Shown: positions 33,279 through 44,859 of the stretch, piece after piece
Numbering within the stretch: position 1 is the first letter of the stretch
Layout: each line of letters opens with the position of its first letter
Source: Bromus sterilis
Taxonomy: Eukaryota > Streptophyta > Magnoliopsida > Poales > Poaceae
DNA: 64,000 bases
Direction of reading: 5' to 3'
NCBI GenBank assembly: GCA_950022295.1
Contig: OX465597.1
Location: 402,695,016 to 402,759,015, forward strand
The notes under the pieces: model-generated
Databases searched by the model: none
What the model saw: only the letters and a program-made list of their open reading frames with translations
What the model was told of the DNA's origin: nothing
Made by a program: the position numbers and the translations under genes

Positions 33279-34285
33279 GCAGTACATCGGTACACCGACA
33301 TACTATATCTTGTAGTGCACTACACTAGTAATGAGGTCGTCCATGATCTAGGATTTTTAGACCGATGATGTCGAGCACTCTTTGATTCTTAAGGCACTCG
33401 ATATCCACCTCATTTGCATTAAGCTTAACTTCATCGATATTTAAAAAAAATGATGTGATGTGGTGATTATAAGGCCCTCTAAAGGACTAAAATGACAAAA
33501 ATCAAGCATTATCACTCAAGGATGACTTGATACTCCAATCCTTCTTTGAGAACCTGCAAATCAAGGAGGGGTATGTCCTTACATAGACGCTGCAAAAATT
33601 ATGCGGAATGCCAAGAGAGGACTGCACCCATCACTACCAAAAATAGTCGTGGGTGCGTAGAAGAGATCCATGTAAGATTCGTCATAACGGTTATCCATTC
33701 CCACCTTAGTTTTTTCGGATCTCTTGACTCAAATCAAGGTCATCTTATAAGGAAAGCTCTAGCAAAAAATTCAAGGTCAAGGACTCTAAATGATGGACCA
33801 ACATTTTCCATTTTCATCTGAAAACTCAATTGGAACCGCCCACAAAAAGGTCTTAAGCTCCTCGATGTTGGGCAAGACACTAGTGAGGGAGGGGTGATTT
33901 TAAGCGGCGTCAGATGATAGATGGCAATATAGTAAGCACTATTTTAACAAGAATGGTTCTCATGACACTTTGATTAAATTTAGCTTTGTTTCTAGCTTCA
34001 CAACGATCTTGTCCTCCAAGTAGTGAACATCATTTCTCTCTAAATGTCGAACAAAAAGAGGAAGATGCGAACAATGAACGATTATAGTACAGAAAACAGA
34101 TAAATTTCATGCAATCGTTGCGACACAACAACGTTGTGATGGTTGCAACTGATGATGGTAAGTTATGATCGATGATTCATTCTACTACAGTCGACGATAA
34201 AAATGACTTTCGTAGGATTCATGCAACAACCTTGATGGCATAAGATGATGATTGTGCAACAAGGATGACATGAGATTGTTGGGGG
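33279..34285. other. Unassigned stretch between LTR and Copia element
   Basis: About 1 kb without a recognisable gene, LTR edge or inverted repeat. Base composition is ordinary and open frames are under 92 codons. It may be old host DNA or decayed element. Confidence 0.4.
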
Positions 34286-34479
34286 TGTTGACTGTCACAA
34301 TATGTTATACATGTGTACGTGTGTGATTCTGTTGTAAACGTCTCCCGGTTCTCCAGGAGTGGCCCTAGTCATAGGCGTAGAGGGGATCGTGATCCCTTGG
34401 AGATCGAAACGACTCCTCCCTTCCTTGTATATGTACTGCATCTCACATGAATGGAAAGTGTGCGTGATTCATTCTTGCA
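34286..34479 (+). repeat. 5' LTR of inverted-core Copia
   Basis: TGTTGACTGTCAC to ATTCTTGCA, 194 bases, followed two bases later by the primer site. GTATATGTACTGC near 34426 could be part of the core promoter, but this is weak. Confidence 0.9.
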
Positions 34480-34481
34480 CT

Positions 34482-34493
34482 TGGTATCAGAGC
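34482..34493 (+). other. Copia primer-binding site
   Basis: TGGTATCAGAGC, matching initiator Met-tRNA. An ATG at 34515 (MANSSPAST) probably marks the start of gag, which is interrupted by the inversion breakpoint about 40 bases later. Confidence 0.93.
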
Positions 34494-34555
34494 GGCCGAT
34501 CCTTTTTCTCCGCAATGGCTAACTCCAGCCCTGCGTCAACCCAGCTCACGGTGGT

Positions 34556-35378
34556 ATAAGAGGAGGAGGTGGGAAATGGGAGGCGTGTATGTTTGCCAAG
34601 CTGACAAGCGGTACAAAGCGAATGGTTGTGGCTAGTGTTTTTATTACAACATAAAAAATCCAAAGGAAAATGCGCCATGGTGGAGTTGCCGGGATGCCCG
34701 AGCCGGCGATGCCATAGATCTTGCGTGGAGACGGTGAAAGCCGCAGAAGTGGTGGCGCCTTTATTTTCAGAGTAAGGGTAGAGATCTCCCTCGCTATTGG
34801 ACCTCAGAAGAACTGCCCGCGTTTCTAGATCCTTCACGCAAAAGCCAAAGGGATCAAACTCCACAGAACATAAATTATCACGGGTAAATTTGCGTACAGA
34901 TATTAAGTTCTTCACAATATTGGGAGAAATCATGACATGGGAGAGATGAAAAGGATGGGGTGGAAGGGTGGCAGAACCGGTGGCGACAATAGGAAGGCGG
35001 GCCCCATTACCGACAACAAGATGATTAGTAGAACGAGCTAACAGGGAATAAGACGAGGTCAATATACCTGGGTCCCCAACGACGTGGGAGGCGGCGCCGG
35101 TGTCCATGAGCCACTCCGGCTGCGGAGGAAGGGTGACACCATAGCTCGGGGCAGCATGGAATAACGCGGCTTGATCCCAGCCGTACGGGGCAGCAGCTGG
35201 CGCAGGTGGTGGAGGAGCTTGTGCGCCGGGATACATCACAGGATACACCTGGTGCGAGACGCCGAGACGAGGACCGAGGACCCCGGCGGCGTTCGGTGGA
35301 ATCCAAGGCTCCCGTGGCGGCGGGAACGGCATCCCCATGTGGGAAAAGTAGCCGAGCCAGGGTTGCGGTCCGGCACCA
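34556..35378 (-). pseudogene. Inverted Copia segment: gag C-end, protease, gag-pre-integrase
   Basis: On the minus strand from 35378 the frame gives a Pro-rich gag end (FSHMGMPFPPP), an aspartic protease (WLMDTGAASHVVGD near 35100, then LVVGNGARLPI) and the pre-integrase zinc region (LWHRRLGHPGN, HSLCTACQLGKH) that normally leads into integrase. It stops abruptly near 34556 at the inversion breakpoint, where plus-strand gag begins. The frame is largely open. In an intact element this would follow gag on the same strand as RT. Confidence 0.88.
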
Positions 35379-36989
35379 TGATACGTCCCAAACGTATCTA
35401 TAATTTCTGCTTGCTCCATGCATGTTTTGTGTGACTTTGCCATGTTTTGCTTGAACTTACATACACTTTTGAGCATATTTGGACTAATCTATTAACCCAG
35501 TGCACCCAGCTGCCAGTTGCTGTTTTCTGCTGTTTTTGTATTTCAAGTTTTCCGACCATTAAAAGTGCTCCAAAAAATCTGGAAAAATCATATAAAAAAT
35601 CAGCGACCCGGAAGCTTCCGGAATCACCAAGGCAGCGGAGGGGGGCCACCACCAGGAGACCAGGAGGGTCCCTGGAGCGGCCCAACCCTAGGTCGCGCCA
35701 GGAGGCATCCTGGCTGCCTGGTGGGTCCCCTCGACACCCCCCTCCGCCTATATTTAGCCCTCGGGGTGGAAACCCCTAAGAGAGATCTCTTTTCCGCGAA
35801 CTCGCCTCTGTACCGCCGCCGCCGCCGTTTCAAGATCGGGGCTGCCTAGAGAAGCTGCCCCGCCACCCTGCTGGGAGGAGGAACCCCCTCCGGGAGACCA
35901 TCCATAGCCATGGACGCCTCCCGTATGTACCGTGAGTAGTCCTCCTTGGACCATGGGTCCGTGACCAGTAGCTATGTGATCTATCTCTCCCCTCTTTGTG
36001 CTTCCACTTTCGAGACCTCGTGAGCTGCCTCACATGATCGAGGCACCTTTGTAATTTTCTGCTGTTGCTATGCTGAGTTTGTTGGGATCTGATGGATTAT
36101 GAGACTATGCTCAGATTGTGATGAGTAATATATTTGGTTCTTCTCTTTTATATTTTGTTCTTGAGTAAATTCTTGCATGTTCTCCGTTGCCGTATTTTAC
36201 TTTGGCCAAGTGATTTGTTGCAACTCCAAGAGGGAGCGTTATGCTTGATTGTGGGTTCAGCCCCTTGATGTCTAGCTTGAGTGACAGAAACATGAGACTA
36301 GGGGATGTGCTGTTGCCACCAGGGATAAAACAACGGTGCTTGTATCCGCGGATGCAAGGATTGTTTACTTTACGCAAAGTTCTTTTAATGCAGTTGTCTG
36401 TTGCTTTGAGTTTACACTTTGGGTGGGATTCGCAACTTAATACCAACGAGATGTTCTGGATAGATATCTCAAGGTGGATGATTCGTAGTAGATGCAGTTG
36501 GATTTCGGTGTACTTACCTTGGCGTACTGCCCATTGCTTTTGAGCCCTTCCTTTCTTTGCAACATAGTTAGCATTGCGGTGCCTTCATAATTCTGTCAAT
36601 TGCCCAGTTGTGATTTGTTTACCTCGCTAGCACTTTTATCGTCTTTTGGGAGAGATACATCACTAGTGAAAATCACGGGACCCCAATCCATCTTCACATT
36701 ATTGTTTACACCCTCAATTTACTTTCAGTCTTTACTTTCAGTTGCCACTATCATTATCTCTTGCGTTGATCCTTTGTAAACAGCAAGGCCGGAGCAAGTT
36801 ATTTGTTGCTGTGTGCAGGTCCACGTCAACCGTCTAATTTCTGGCGCCGTTGTCACCTACTTGTATCTCTTGGAGTCCTACTGGTTCGATAACCTTGGTA
36901 TCTTCACCGAGGGAAATTTTCTGCTACGCTACATCTCACCTTCCACTTGGGGTAACCAATGAGGAGTGAGAACTACCCTCACTGTATCA
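35379..36989 (+). mobile_element. Solo LTR inside the inverted Copia segment
   Basis: A single 1611-base LTR begins TGATACGTCCCAAACG and ends CTCACTGTATCA, with CACCA duplications at 35374-35378 and 36990-36994. It splits the inverted gag frame, so it arrived after the Copia. A primer-site-like TGGCGCCGTTGTC lies at 36842-36854 and a TATA-like CTATATTTAG near 35747. Its ending matches the LTR tail at 33278, so the two belong to the same subfamily. Confidence 0.94.
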
Positions 36990-37541
36990 CACCACGGCCA
37001 GCAGGGGCATCACCACGGCCACCACGACCACCGCCGCGGTTCGCTGCGTGCTGGCCACCCCCGCGCCCGCCACCGTGAGGAGCAGGACGCCGCCGGCAGG
37101 CGCCGGTGGACCGCCACGGTCGGCACCACCAGGACCAGCGCCCTCGTGGACGGCGAGGACATGCACGCCCTCGGCGCGCGCGCGTTTGTCGATGGTGAGT
37201 TCGGCCAGGGCAAGCCGAGAGCGACACTGAGCGAACTTGGGCAGGGGGATGGCAGACTGGAGTATGGGGGCCTGCAGCTCGAACTTCTTGCCAACACCGT
37301 CAAGCATCTGAAGAGTGAGTTGGCGATCAGTTACCGGCGAGTTGACGTCGGCGAGGCCTTGGAGACGCCGGCAGTAGTCGTTGATGGAGAGGTCACCGCG
37401 AACGGTGGCCCGGAACTCCTGCTCGAGGTGCATGGCGAGGCCGGCTTCATTGTCGAAGAAGTAGTCGTGGAGTCGTGTCTAGATCTGGCGCGCAGAGGAG
37501 TTCGTCGGAGCCACGATCTCAAGGAGATCAGGGCAAGGTAA
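36990..37541 (-). pseudogene. Inverted Copia gag fragment
   Basis: On the minus strand the frame contains the gag motif APTNSSARQIWTRLHDYFFD, then MHLEQEFRATVRGDL, YCRRLQGLADVN and LTLQMLDGVG, which is the UBN2-type Copia gag fold. The following Gly/Arg-rich region (near 37010-37130) reads best in another frame, indicating a small indel. It joins 35378 once the solo LTR is removed. Its upstream end near 37545 is the second inversion breakpoint. Confidence 0.85.
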
Positions 37542-37619
37542 TCACTTCCCTAACCTCTCCTCTATTACCCCGCACAAACTTGCCGCTCGCTCGTGCCACT
37601 GCGTCTTCATAAGCTACCC

Positions 37620-39466
37620 ACGCGAGCAAAAAGGTTATAGGTGTTTCGATCTAGCAGCTCTCCAGCCTCAGCCTCGGTCTCCACCCCATGCAGCCCATGC
37701 ACTGGTACCCCCACGTCCCCGTCGCTCTCCCCTCCTCCTTCGCCTGGTACTGCGCCGCTCCAAGCCTCCAATCCCGCTGCGCAGCCCCTACCGCCCCACA
37801 CTGTCGTCGTTCCGCCTGCGGCAAACCCACATGCGATGAGGACCCGCGCCAAGACAGGCTTCCGTATGCCCAAACGCCACTTTAGTCTGACTGTCTTTGC
37901 GTCTATCTCCCCTCTTCCTGCTTCTTATCGCTCGGCTTTTAAAGACCCCCATTGGACGACCGCAATGCATGATGAGTTTAACGCGCTAATACGGAATAAC
38001 ACTTGGTCTCTAGTTCCTTGTCCCGCAGGTGTCAATGTGGTCAGCGCCAAGTGGATCTACCGGCACAAGCTCCATCCGGACGGCTCGCTTGCGCGGTACA
38101 AGGCGCGTTGGGTCGTCCGCGGCTTCACGCAGCAGCCGGGTGTGGACTACGGGGAAACCTTCAGCCCCGTCGTCAAACCCGCCACCATCCGCGTCGTCCT
38201 CAGCATTGCCACCGCCAACTCGTGGTCCATCCGGCAACTCGACGTCAAGAACACCTTCTTACATGGAGACCTCGCGGAGACCGTGTATTGTCAGCAGCAG
38301 TCGGGGTTCGTCGATGCCGCCCATCCGGCCCATGTTTGTCGCCTCAACAAATCCCTCTATGGTCTTAAACAGGCTTCGCATACTTGGTTTCTTCGCTTCA
38401 CACGCTTCCTCCACTCTCTTGGGTTTGTCTCCTCCAAGTGTGACACCTCCTTACTCATTCTCCGCCGGGGTACTTCCATAGCATACCTTCTCCTCTATGT
38501 AGATGACATTATCCTCACATCCAACTCACCGTCGCTCCTCACCACTCCCATTGCCTCTCTCGCCTCTGAGTTTTCCATGAGCGATCTCGGTGAGCTCCAT
38601 CACTTCCTTGGTATTAATGTGCATCACAACACACAGGGGTTGTTTCTCTCCCAAGAACAATATGCCCTTGAGATCTTGGATCGGGCTCGCATGCTTGAGT
38701 GCAACCCCATCTCCACCCCAGTCGATACATGCGCCAAACTCTCCATCTCCGATGGTACACCCTACTCTGATCCCACTCTCTATCGGAGCCGTGCCGGTGC
38801 ACTCCAATACCTCACCCTCACCAGACCAGACATCCAATACGTCGTCTAACAAATATGCCTGTTTATGCACAAACCCCTCGACTCCCACTTCCAGCTGATC
38901 AAGCGGGTTCTCCGGTATATACGTGGGACGGCACACTACGGCGTCCAGCTCTTCCGCGGATCCTCACCCGACCTCATCGCCTACAGTGACGCGGACTAGG
39001 CCGGGTGTCCGGACACCCGGAAGTCCACCTCCGGCTTCTGCATCTTCCTCGGCAACAACCTTGTGTCTTGGTCGTCCAAAAGGCAACCTACTGTCTCCCT
39101 TTCGAGCGCCGAGGCGGAGTACAGGGCGGTTGCAAACTGTGTTGCCGAAATGAGCTGGCTTCGACAACTTCTTCATGAGCTCCATCGACCGCCATCGCGT
39201 GCTACACTTGTCTAGTGTGACAATGTCAGCACGACCCACCTCGCCTCCAATCCGGTTCAACACCAGCGGACCAAGCACATCGAGATTGGTCTCCACTTTG
39301 TGCGAGATCGCGTGGCGCTTGGCGACACCAAGGTTCTTCATGTTCCGACGACCTCGCAGTTTGCAGACATTTTTACCAAGGGACTGTCGTCGAGTGTGTT
39401 CCGTGACTTTCGCTCCAGTCTGAACGTCTTGCCAGGGCACGTTCGGACTGCGGGGGGGGGGGGGGG
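37620..39466 (+). pseudogene. Copia reverse transcriptase and RNase H, several stops
   Basis: Starts with a scrap of the integrase end (KGYRCFD near 37629), then a Pro/Ser-rich linker (about 37660-37830). RVT_2 follows (WIYRHKLHPDG, KARWVVRGF, DVKNTFLHGD, SLYGLKQASH, catalytic YVDDIIL near 38500) and the RNase H half (LIAYSDAD, SSAEAEYRAV, HIEIGLHFVRD, TSQFADIFTKGL). Stops break the frame at about 38847 (in the VQQ motif), 38997 (the Trp of DADWAG) and 39213. The purine tract has become a 15-G run (39452-39466) just before the 3' LTR. Confidence 0.9.
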
Positions 39467-39660
39467 TGTTGACTGTCACGATATGTTGTACATGTGTACA
39501 TGTGTGATTCTGTTGTAAACGTCTCCCGGTTCTCCAGGAGTTGCCCTAGTCATAGGCGTAGAGGGGATCGTGATCCCTTGGAGCTCGGAACGACTCCTCC
39601 CTTCCTTGTATATGTACTGCATCTCACATGAATGGAAAGTGTGCGTGATTCATTCTTCCA
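39467..39660 (+). repeat. 3' LTR of inverted-core Copia
   Basis: A 194-base copy in the same orientation as 34286-34479, so the inversion is internal to the LTR pair. Confidence 0.9.
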
Positions 39661-39694
39661 CTGGGGGGGGAGGGAGGGCGTGTTGCCGGGGCGG

Positions 39695-39930
39695 TTTTTT
39701 TTTTGAGCGGTAAGACAAACTTTATTCCACAGAGTTCAAAACCATAGGGATACAAACATGGTCATGCGGGTTCATCAACCAGACATGCCTGCCCTTTTCA
39801 AGAGAAGTACTGAACTTAACTACTTTGGAGGCCTCTCTAATGGCGGACCTATTCTCCAACGTAAAAAAAACAAGATTTAAAACCAGATAACCTAGCCTTA
39901 ATCTCCTTGATGATCACACCGTGTTAATCT
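39695..39930 (-). mobile_element. 5'-truncated LINE 3' end
   Basis: On the minus strand, the tail of a plant LINE RNase H frame (SAIREASKVVKFS, HVWLMNPHDHVC) ends in a stop, an AATAAAGTTTG poly(A)-signal-like stretch and an A10 tail (plus-strand T10 at 39695-39704). Short, 5'-truncated copies like this are the usual product of target-primed reverse transcription. Confidence 0.7.
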
Positions 39931-41540
39931 TCTCTGCATGCTAGGGCTGCAAGGCAGACTTCATCATCAACTTCATGTGTATCACCAAAGCTGAGGAGCC
40001 AAAGTACATGCCCTGGCTATCCCTTGCAATCGCCCCCGCAGCAGCCCCTTCCCCTGATCTCCTCAATCCTCCTGCTGACCTCAGAACCGTCAATCCTGGC
40101 CACCCAGGGGGCAGATGTACCGGATGGACAGGGTGGGCCGGATCTCGAACGCAAATACATATGCTATTGGGATCACATGCTAGCTCCGCCACTGGTTGGC
40201 GACACGATCACTGCTTCATGGTTGATCCAACCGTTACAAGCATCCTAATCCTACGGTTGGAAAGGCGGCCGGTGGATGACTCGCGCCGGTCCACCGGTGC
40301 AGAGTACTCACCCCGCCACAGCCCTTCCGCGCAGCAGGCAGCAGCCGCCATCGCCTTCTTCCCCATCTTCCTTACCTCCCCGTTGCAAGCCGCCGCCGGT
40401 CGACCTTCTCCCCCAGCCCTAATCGGCTTCCTACCCCCTCCAGCCGATCTACGCCGGCGGTCTTCCCCTTCTCCCTCGGCTGGAGGCCCACGGACCATCG
40501 TTAGCGCCGGCAGGAGGTCGGCGGCGAGGGTGTAGCCGACGGAAAGCGAGCCTCCCTCCCGAGCGAACGAACAAAGTCCTGCCCGAGCGCAAAAGCTAGT
40601 GTTCCTAGCCACCGGCGGCCCAGCAAAACGTCAAGCAGCATCCCCCCTCCCTGGAGCAGCCGCTCCCACCCAGCAACGCCGCCGACCATTCCATAGGTTG
40701 GCAGGTAGCCACCACTCCCCCCACCCTCTTCCCTCTTGCATCCTCTGTTTGTTCAATTTTTTTCCTGATTTTTGTATTGGCTGATTACTTGCTGTAGATT
40801 TGATATTGTGAGAATATAATGATGATTATTTTTTGATGAGTACTTGCTGCATGATTTTTCCAGTGCATATTCGCAATTTTTTTGGTTTAAACATGTTAGC
40901 AGTGAAATATGCAATGACTGACGATATATGAAAAGGAAAGGATTAAATTGTTTTATCTTGGTTATACTGGCGGAAATTGGTTAGCACATTAATACTAGTG
41001 GTATTGTTGGCATGATAGAGATGTCCCAAATCTTGTTTATGATTGGGAATATACCGTTACGCTGTGTTGTTGATTTTAACAGTCAGACCTAAAATATTAC
41101 TCCGGTTTAAAGCGATTGTTTCTCCTTTTGCATGTTAGCTGATTGATCTTTAGGTTCCACCTTTGGTGTTATGCCATGATAGATGTGCAACTAACTAATG
41201 ATTTGATTTACTGCTCCATATTCATTTACACTTACGAAAAGTCTAACCTATCCCTTTGCAACCGGGCGTTGGAACAGGGCATTAATTGTCAATTGGAGGG
41301 GCTTAGAGCTGCTTCGGCATCTACAGTAGAGCAAACAAGAAGGTAATCTGCTGTTCCTAGCTTCTATACATATACTTTTTGTGAATAATAATAATAATAA
41401 TAATAATAAAACGTATCCCCGTATTGGCGCTTTTCCAAAATGGCGAATTTACATATTTGTATCGGCCTGATACTTATACATGTATCGGTATCAGTGCATT
41501 TTAGACGAAGAGGCAGTCAGGTTGGGTACGAGAAGAGGAG
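39931..41540 (+). other. Upstream region and likely non-coding leader exons of GPN2
   Basis: GC-rich sequence from about 40260 to 40700 with CT- and CG-rich tracts fits a plant promoter and 5' UTR. Possible leader exons are a first one ending at GGCAG before GTAGCC (about 40705) and one from about 41153 (after TTTAG) to 41342 (before GTAATC). The coding exon is preceded by an acceptor, CATTTTAG, near 41503. No clear TATA box is seen. An AAT microsatellite lies at about 41384-41410. Without transcripts these exon limits are guesses. Confidence 0.4.
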
Positions 41541-44500
41541 ATGGTGTTCGGACAGATTGTGATCGGACCACCAGGCTCTGGCAAGACCACCTACTGCAAC
41601 GGAATGTCCCAGTTCCTCTCCCTCATCGGAAGGTACTCAATTACTGTAGCCTTGCTTTAAACTAGCTAGTACTTCATCATTACAAGCTCCTTTCCTGACT
41701 TCCAGTGCTAGTTTATTTATTTTGGTCCCAATGCTTGGCCTCGTGTTATATTCAGTTTAGTGTAGTTATTATATAGTCATATAATAAGGCTTTGTTCTGA
41801 TGGGAGTAAACGTTGGGAGAACGTGGCGATGTGTATAGTTTTCCTTGCATGACTGTGTTCCGAGTGTTATCCATTCTGGTTCTTGCAGAATTTCCTTCGT
41901 GCAAATGTGCCAGTTATTGTCTTCATAATTCACATGGTCACAGTGCTTAGTTGATGGTTGCAGGAAAGTTGCGGTCATCAACCTCGACCCTGCGAATGAT
42001 GCATTGCCGTATCCTTTGCTCGTTGAGCCTTGAAATGACCTTTCCCCTTGTTCTTTTACCATGTGTTGCCGTCAGGTTCGGCAGTTACACTCAAAATGTG
42101 TCCTTGACAGTGGTATTTAGATATGAATGTGCCATCAACATTGAGGACCTCATAAAACTTAGTGATGTCATGTCTGAGCATTCACTTGGTCCTAATGGAG
42201 GTTGATCCAATTTCAAGAATCAAGTGTACTGCTTATTTCTTTGCTTAATTATGTTGTGATGTTGATATCTTTGTTAGGGCTTGTGTATTGCATGGATTAC
42301 TTGGAGACGAATATTGACTGGCTTGAAGAGAAACTGAAACCTCTTATTGAAGGTGAGTGTGGAGTGCCTTTCTCTGAACCTCGCTTGGGTGCTGTAAAAG
42401 CTGTCGTTTTAGTCAAGGGTAAAGTTAAAATCTTGAAATTTTGACTAGTATCTGTACACATATTTAGATTGGATACTCAAAGTTCATTCCTGTGAATAAT
42501 ATTTCACATTGTACAAATTATTTTTGTACTGTATTTTATTATATATTGTAATAGAAATTGATAGACAGAGCTGTATTTTGAAGACCGTGTCAATGTCCAA
42601 AACAACAGCTTGTAGATAGTGAACCAGAGGAAGTAGACTTGTATTCTTCAGCGGTCAGATCCATAAAATTGAAGATATTCTAAAGCAGCCATGTCTACTG
42701 GATAGAAAGCAGGATGCCCCAGTTCTATCATCATTAAGACACCAGATTCTGTTTTGACATTGAAGTGCTCCTTCCATGAAAATTAATAATTTCTTATGGG
42801 ACAATCGAAGAACAAACTAATAAGTTGCCAACACAAACCAAGCTACTTTTAAAATGGTCAACTCACTTTGCTATGATCTTGGACGGAACCTTTTTGCTAT
42901 TCCGAATTAAAATTGTTAATAATCTGGAATCATGGATTGGATTGTTCTGCTGTTCATTGAGCTATTTTCTGAAAGGTTAAGATCATATTAGAGGACTACT
43001 GCAGCATGTACATACCAATGCTGCTCAACTTGTACTACTTTCCATTATAAATTGATGAAGGTTGGTGATTGCTGCAGATCACTATCTGTTATTTGATTTC
43101 CCGGGGCAAGTGGAACTTTTCTCCCTTCACACAAATGCAAGGAATATCATCAATAAACTCATCAAAAAGCTAAACTTGCGGGTACATGCATGTTTTCAGT
43201 TTAATTCAAGTATAAGTTATTCTACTTATGAATTACATTACCCACTCTTTCTTGGTATTTTGCAGCTGACTGCTGTGCACCTTGTTGATGCTCATTTATG
43301 TTGTGATCCTGGGAAGTATGTAAGTGCTTTGCTTCTTTCACTATCAACAATGTTGCACTTGGAGCTACCACATATCAATGTTTTATCAAAGATTGACCTT
43401 ATTGAGAACTATGGAAATTTAGGTATTGTGCTTGTCAATGGCTTGACTTTATTTGAGCAGATGTTTCAGCTGTAGTTGTTACTCATTTTCTTTATTATCA
43501 GCATTCAACCTTGACTTCTACACTGATGTCCAAGACCTGTCCTATTTGCAACACCATCTTGATCAAGATCCTCGTTCTGCCAAGTACAGGTAAATATGAC
43601 AGCAAACTGCCTCGGTTCAGGGCTATGTACACTGCACCTACTGAAAGTCATAAACTTGTCCAGACTTGATAGTATTTAGCAATTAGTCCTTTAGTAGGCA
43701 TCTCCAATTCACTTAAATGCATTATAAAGTATAACACATCACTGATTTGTTATTATTTTCCCTTTTTTCATCATGTAACCGTTCTTGAGCTTCAGTTAAT
43801 GTACCTGCACAAAAATCTAGAACTCTCCCTGTTCAGGTAGATAGTGATCTACATGTAGTAATGCATTTGCATAGTTACACCGAAGTGCTAGAGGATCTTG
43901 CTCATCTTCAATGGACTACTGTTGCACCGTCAAATGTTATGAACCTTAAATGTTGTAACCTTGAAATCATTCATGGCAAAATCTGCAATGTTCGTGATTT
44001 TATACTTGCGTTAACTATGATAGGCTATTTTTTACACTTTTGGTTTCTTTGAACCTTTTGTATTTTTCTGACAGGAAACTTACGAAAGAGCTATGTGATG
44101 TGATTGATGATTTTAGCTTAGTCAATTTTACAACCTTGGACATCCAGGTTTGTATTGGAAACACTTTATTATTTCAATTCAGTTCCATGTTGGTGAACCG
44201 GTCACGGTCAGTGTATGCAATTTAATAATCTTGATCCTTCCAATTTTTGCCTCTAGGACAAGGAAAGTGTTGGTAATCTTGTGAAGTTGATTGACAAGAG
44301 CAATGGCTATATATTTTCTTCTATAGACAGCAGTGCAGTTGAGTTCAGCAAAATTGCAGCTGCACCTCTTGACTGGGACTACTACAGATATCCTTTACCG
44401 CTCCTTGTACTAACTTATTCAAACATGCATCTTTTTGTCGCATTACATGCTATATTTAATGTGGTAAGTGTGCACTGTTTAGATCACCTATTTCTGGTGT

Positions 44501-44859
44501 AGCGGTGTGTAGAGGCATATTGAAGGTCCTGTTAATTTGCATTCTATGCCAGCAAAGTTGTGGCTAAATGACTTTGACATATGCTGAATAACAATATGCG
44601 TGGTAAGTATATGGTGACTAGATCGCAAGACTTCCAGTTCAATATGTAGGTGTGGTAGCACTAGTCTACGAGAGTCTACACTATGATCTGCTACGATTGT
44701 TTGTTTTCATTGGCAATGAAATACCCCCGATGCATCATTATCCATGTCAAGTGCTTGTGCATTCTGTTTTCCTTAATATATATGCTTACAACAGCGGCGG
44801 TGCAGGAGAAGTACATGAAAGATGATGAGATCGTTCAAAAAACTAGCAGGATGCAATGA
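41541..44859 (+). CDS. GPN2: GPN-loop GTPase 2 (10 coding exons)
   Basis: Spliced exons: 41541-41632, 41964-42008, 42121-42200, 42278-42352, 43078-43181, 43266-43422, 43502-43589, 44075-44147, 44257-44387 and 44793-44859. They sum to 912 bases (303 residues plus TGA), with every junction in frame. The ATG follows an acceptor and leads into MVFGQIVIGPPGSGKTT. Motifs: P-loop GPPGSGKTT (9-17), NLDPAND (37-43), the family-defining Gly-Pro-Asn at 69-71 (SLGPNGG), DFPGQ (104-108) and the NKxD-like LSKID (172-176). Length fits the family. GPN GTPases are dimeric cytosolic GTPases that help assemble and import RNA polymerase II/III; that role is family knowledge. Introns 1-8 are GT-AG; intron 9 is AT-AC. 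No lesion is seen, so it is probably functional, and it is the only host gene I recognise here. Confidence 0.95.
44388..44792 (+). other. U12-type AT-AC intron of GPN2
   Basis: The exon ends CTACTACAG and the intron starts ATATCCTTT, the canonical minor-spliceosome donor. It ends TTACAAC before AGCGGCGG, that is in AC, with TTCCTTAAT (44769-44777) as branch-point candidate, its A residue 16 bases from the acceptor. Joining these gives an uninterrupted frame through Tyr-Tyr-Arg to AAVQEKYM and a stop. No GT donor nearby gives an equivalent reading. Confidence 0.85.

Larger units (their letters stand above)
34286..39660 (+). mobile_element. Small-LTR Copia with internal inversion and nested solo LTR
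   Basis: Two direct 194-base LTRs (34286-34479 and 39467-39660) bracket the element. By hand they differ at 7 positions (about 3.6 percent). After the 5' LTR come a Met-tRNA primer site and the first codons of gag. The next block (about 34556-37545) is reversed: gag and protease read on the minus strand. RT and RNase H then read normally on the plus strand to a G-rich purine tract and the 3' LTR. The integrase core is missing; only its end (KGYRCFD near 37629) remains. The flanks are G-rich (GGGGG before the 5' LTR, CTGGGGG after the 3' LTR), so the target duplication cannot be fixed. Confidence 0.88.

Noticed and set aside
33546..33821. 91-codon plus-strand frame in the unassigned region
   Set aside because: No domain, no splice or promoter context, and length within chance expectation.
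35379..36989. Treating this LTR and the LTR tail at 32760-33278 as a pair bounding one element
   Set aside because: The LTR at 35379-36989 has its own perfect CACCA duplication on both sides, so it is an independent solo LTR.
44281..44502. Read-through end of GPN2 after Tyr-Tyr-Arg
   Set aside because: The extra residues come from intron sequence; the AT-AC junction to 44793 gives a continuous family-like C-terminus and an in-frame total of 912 bases.
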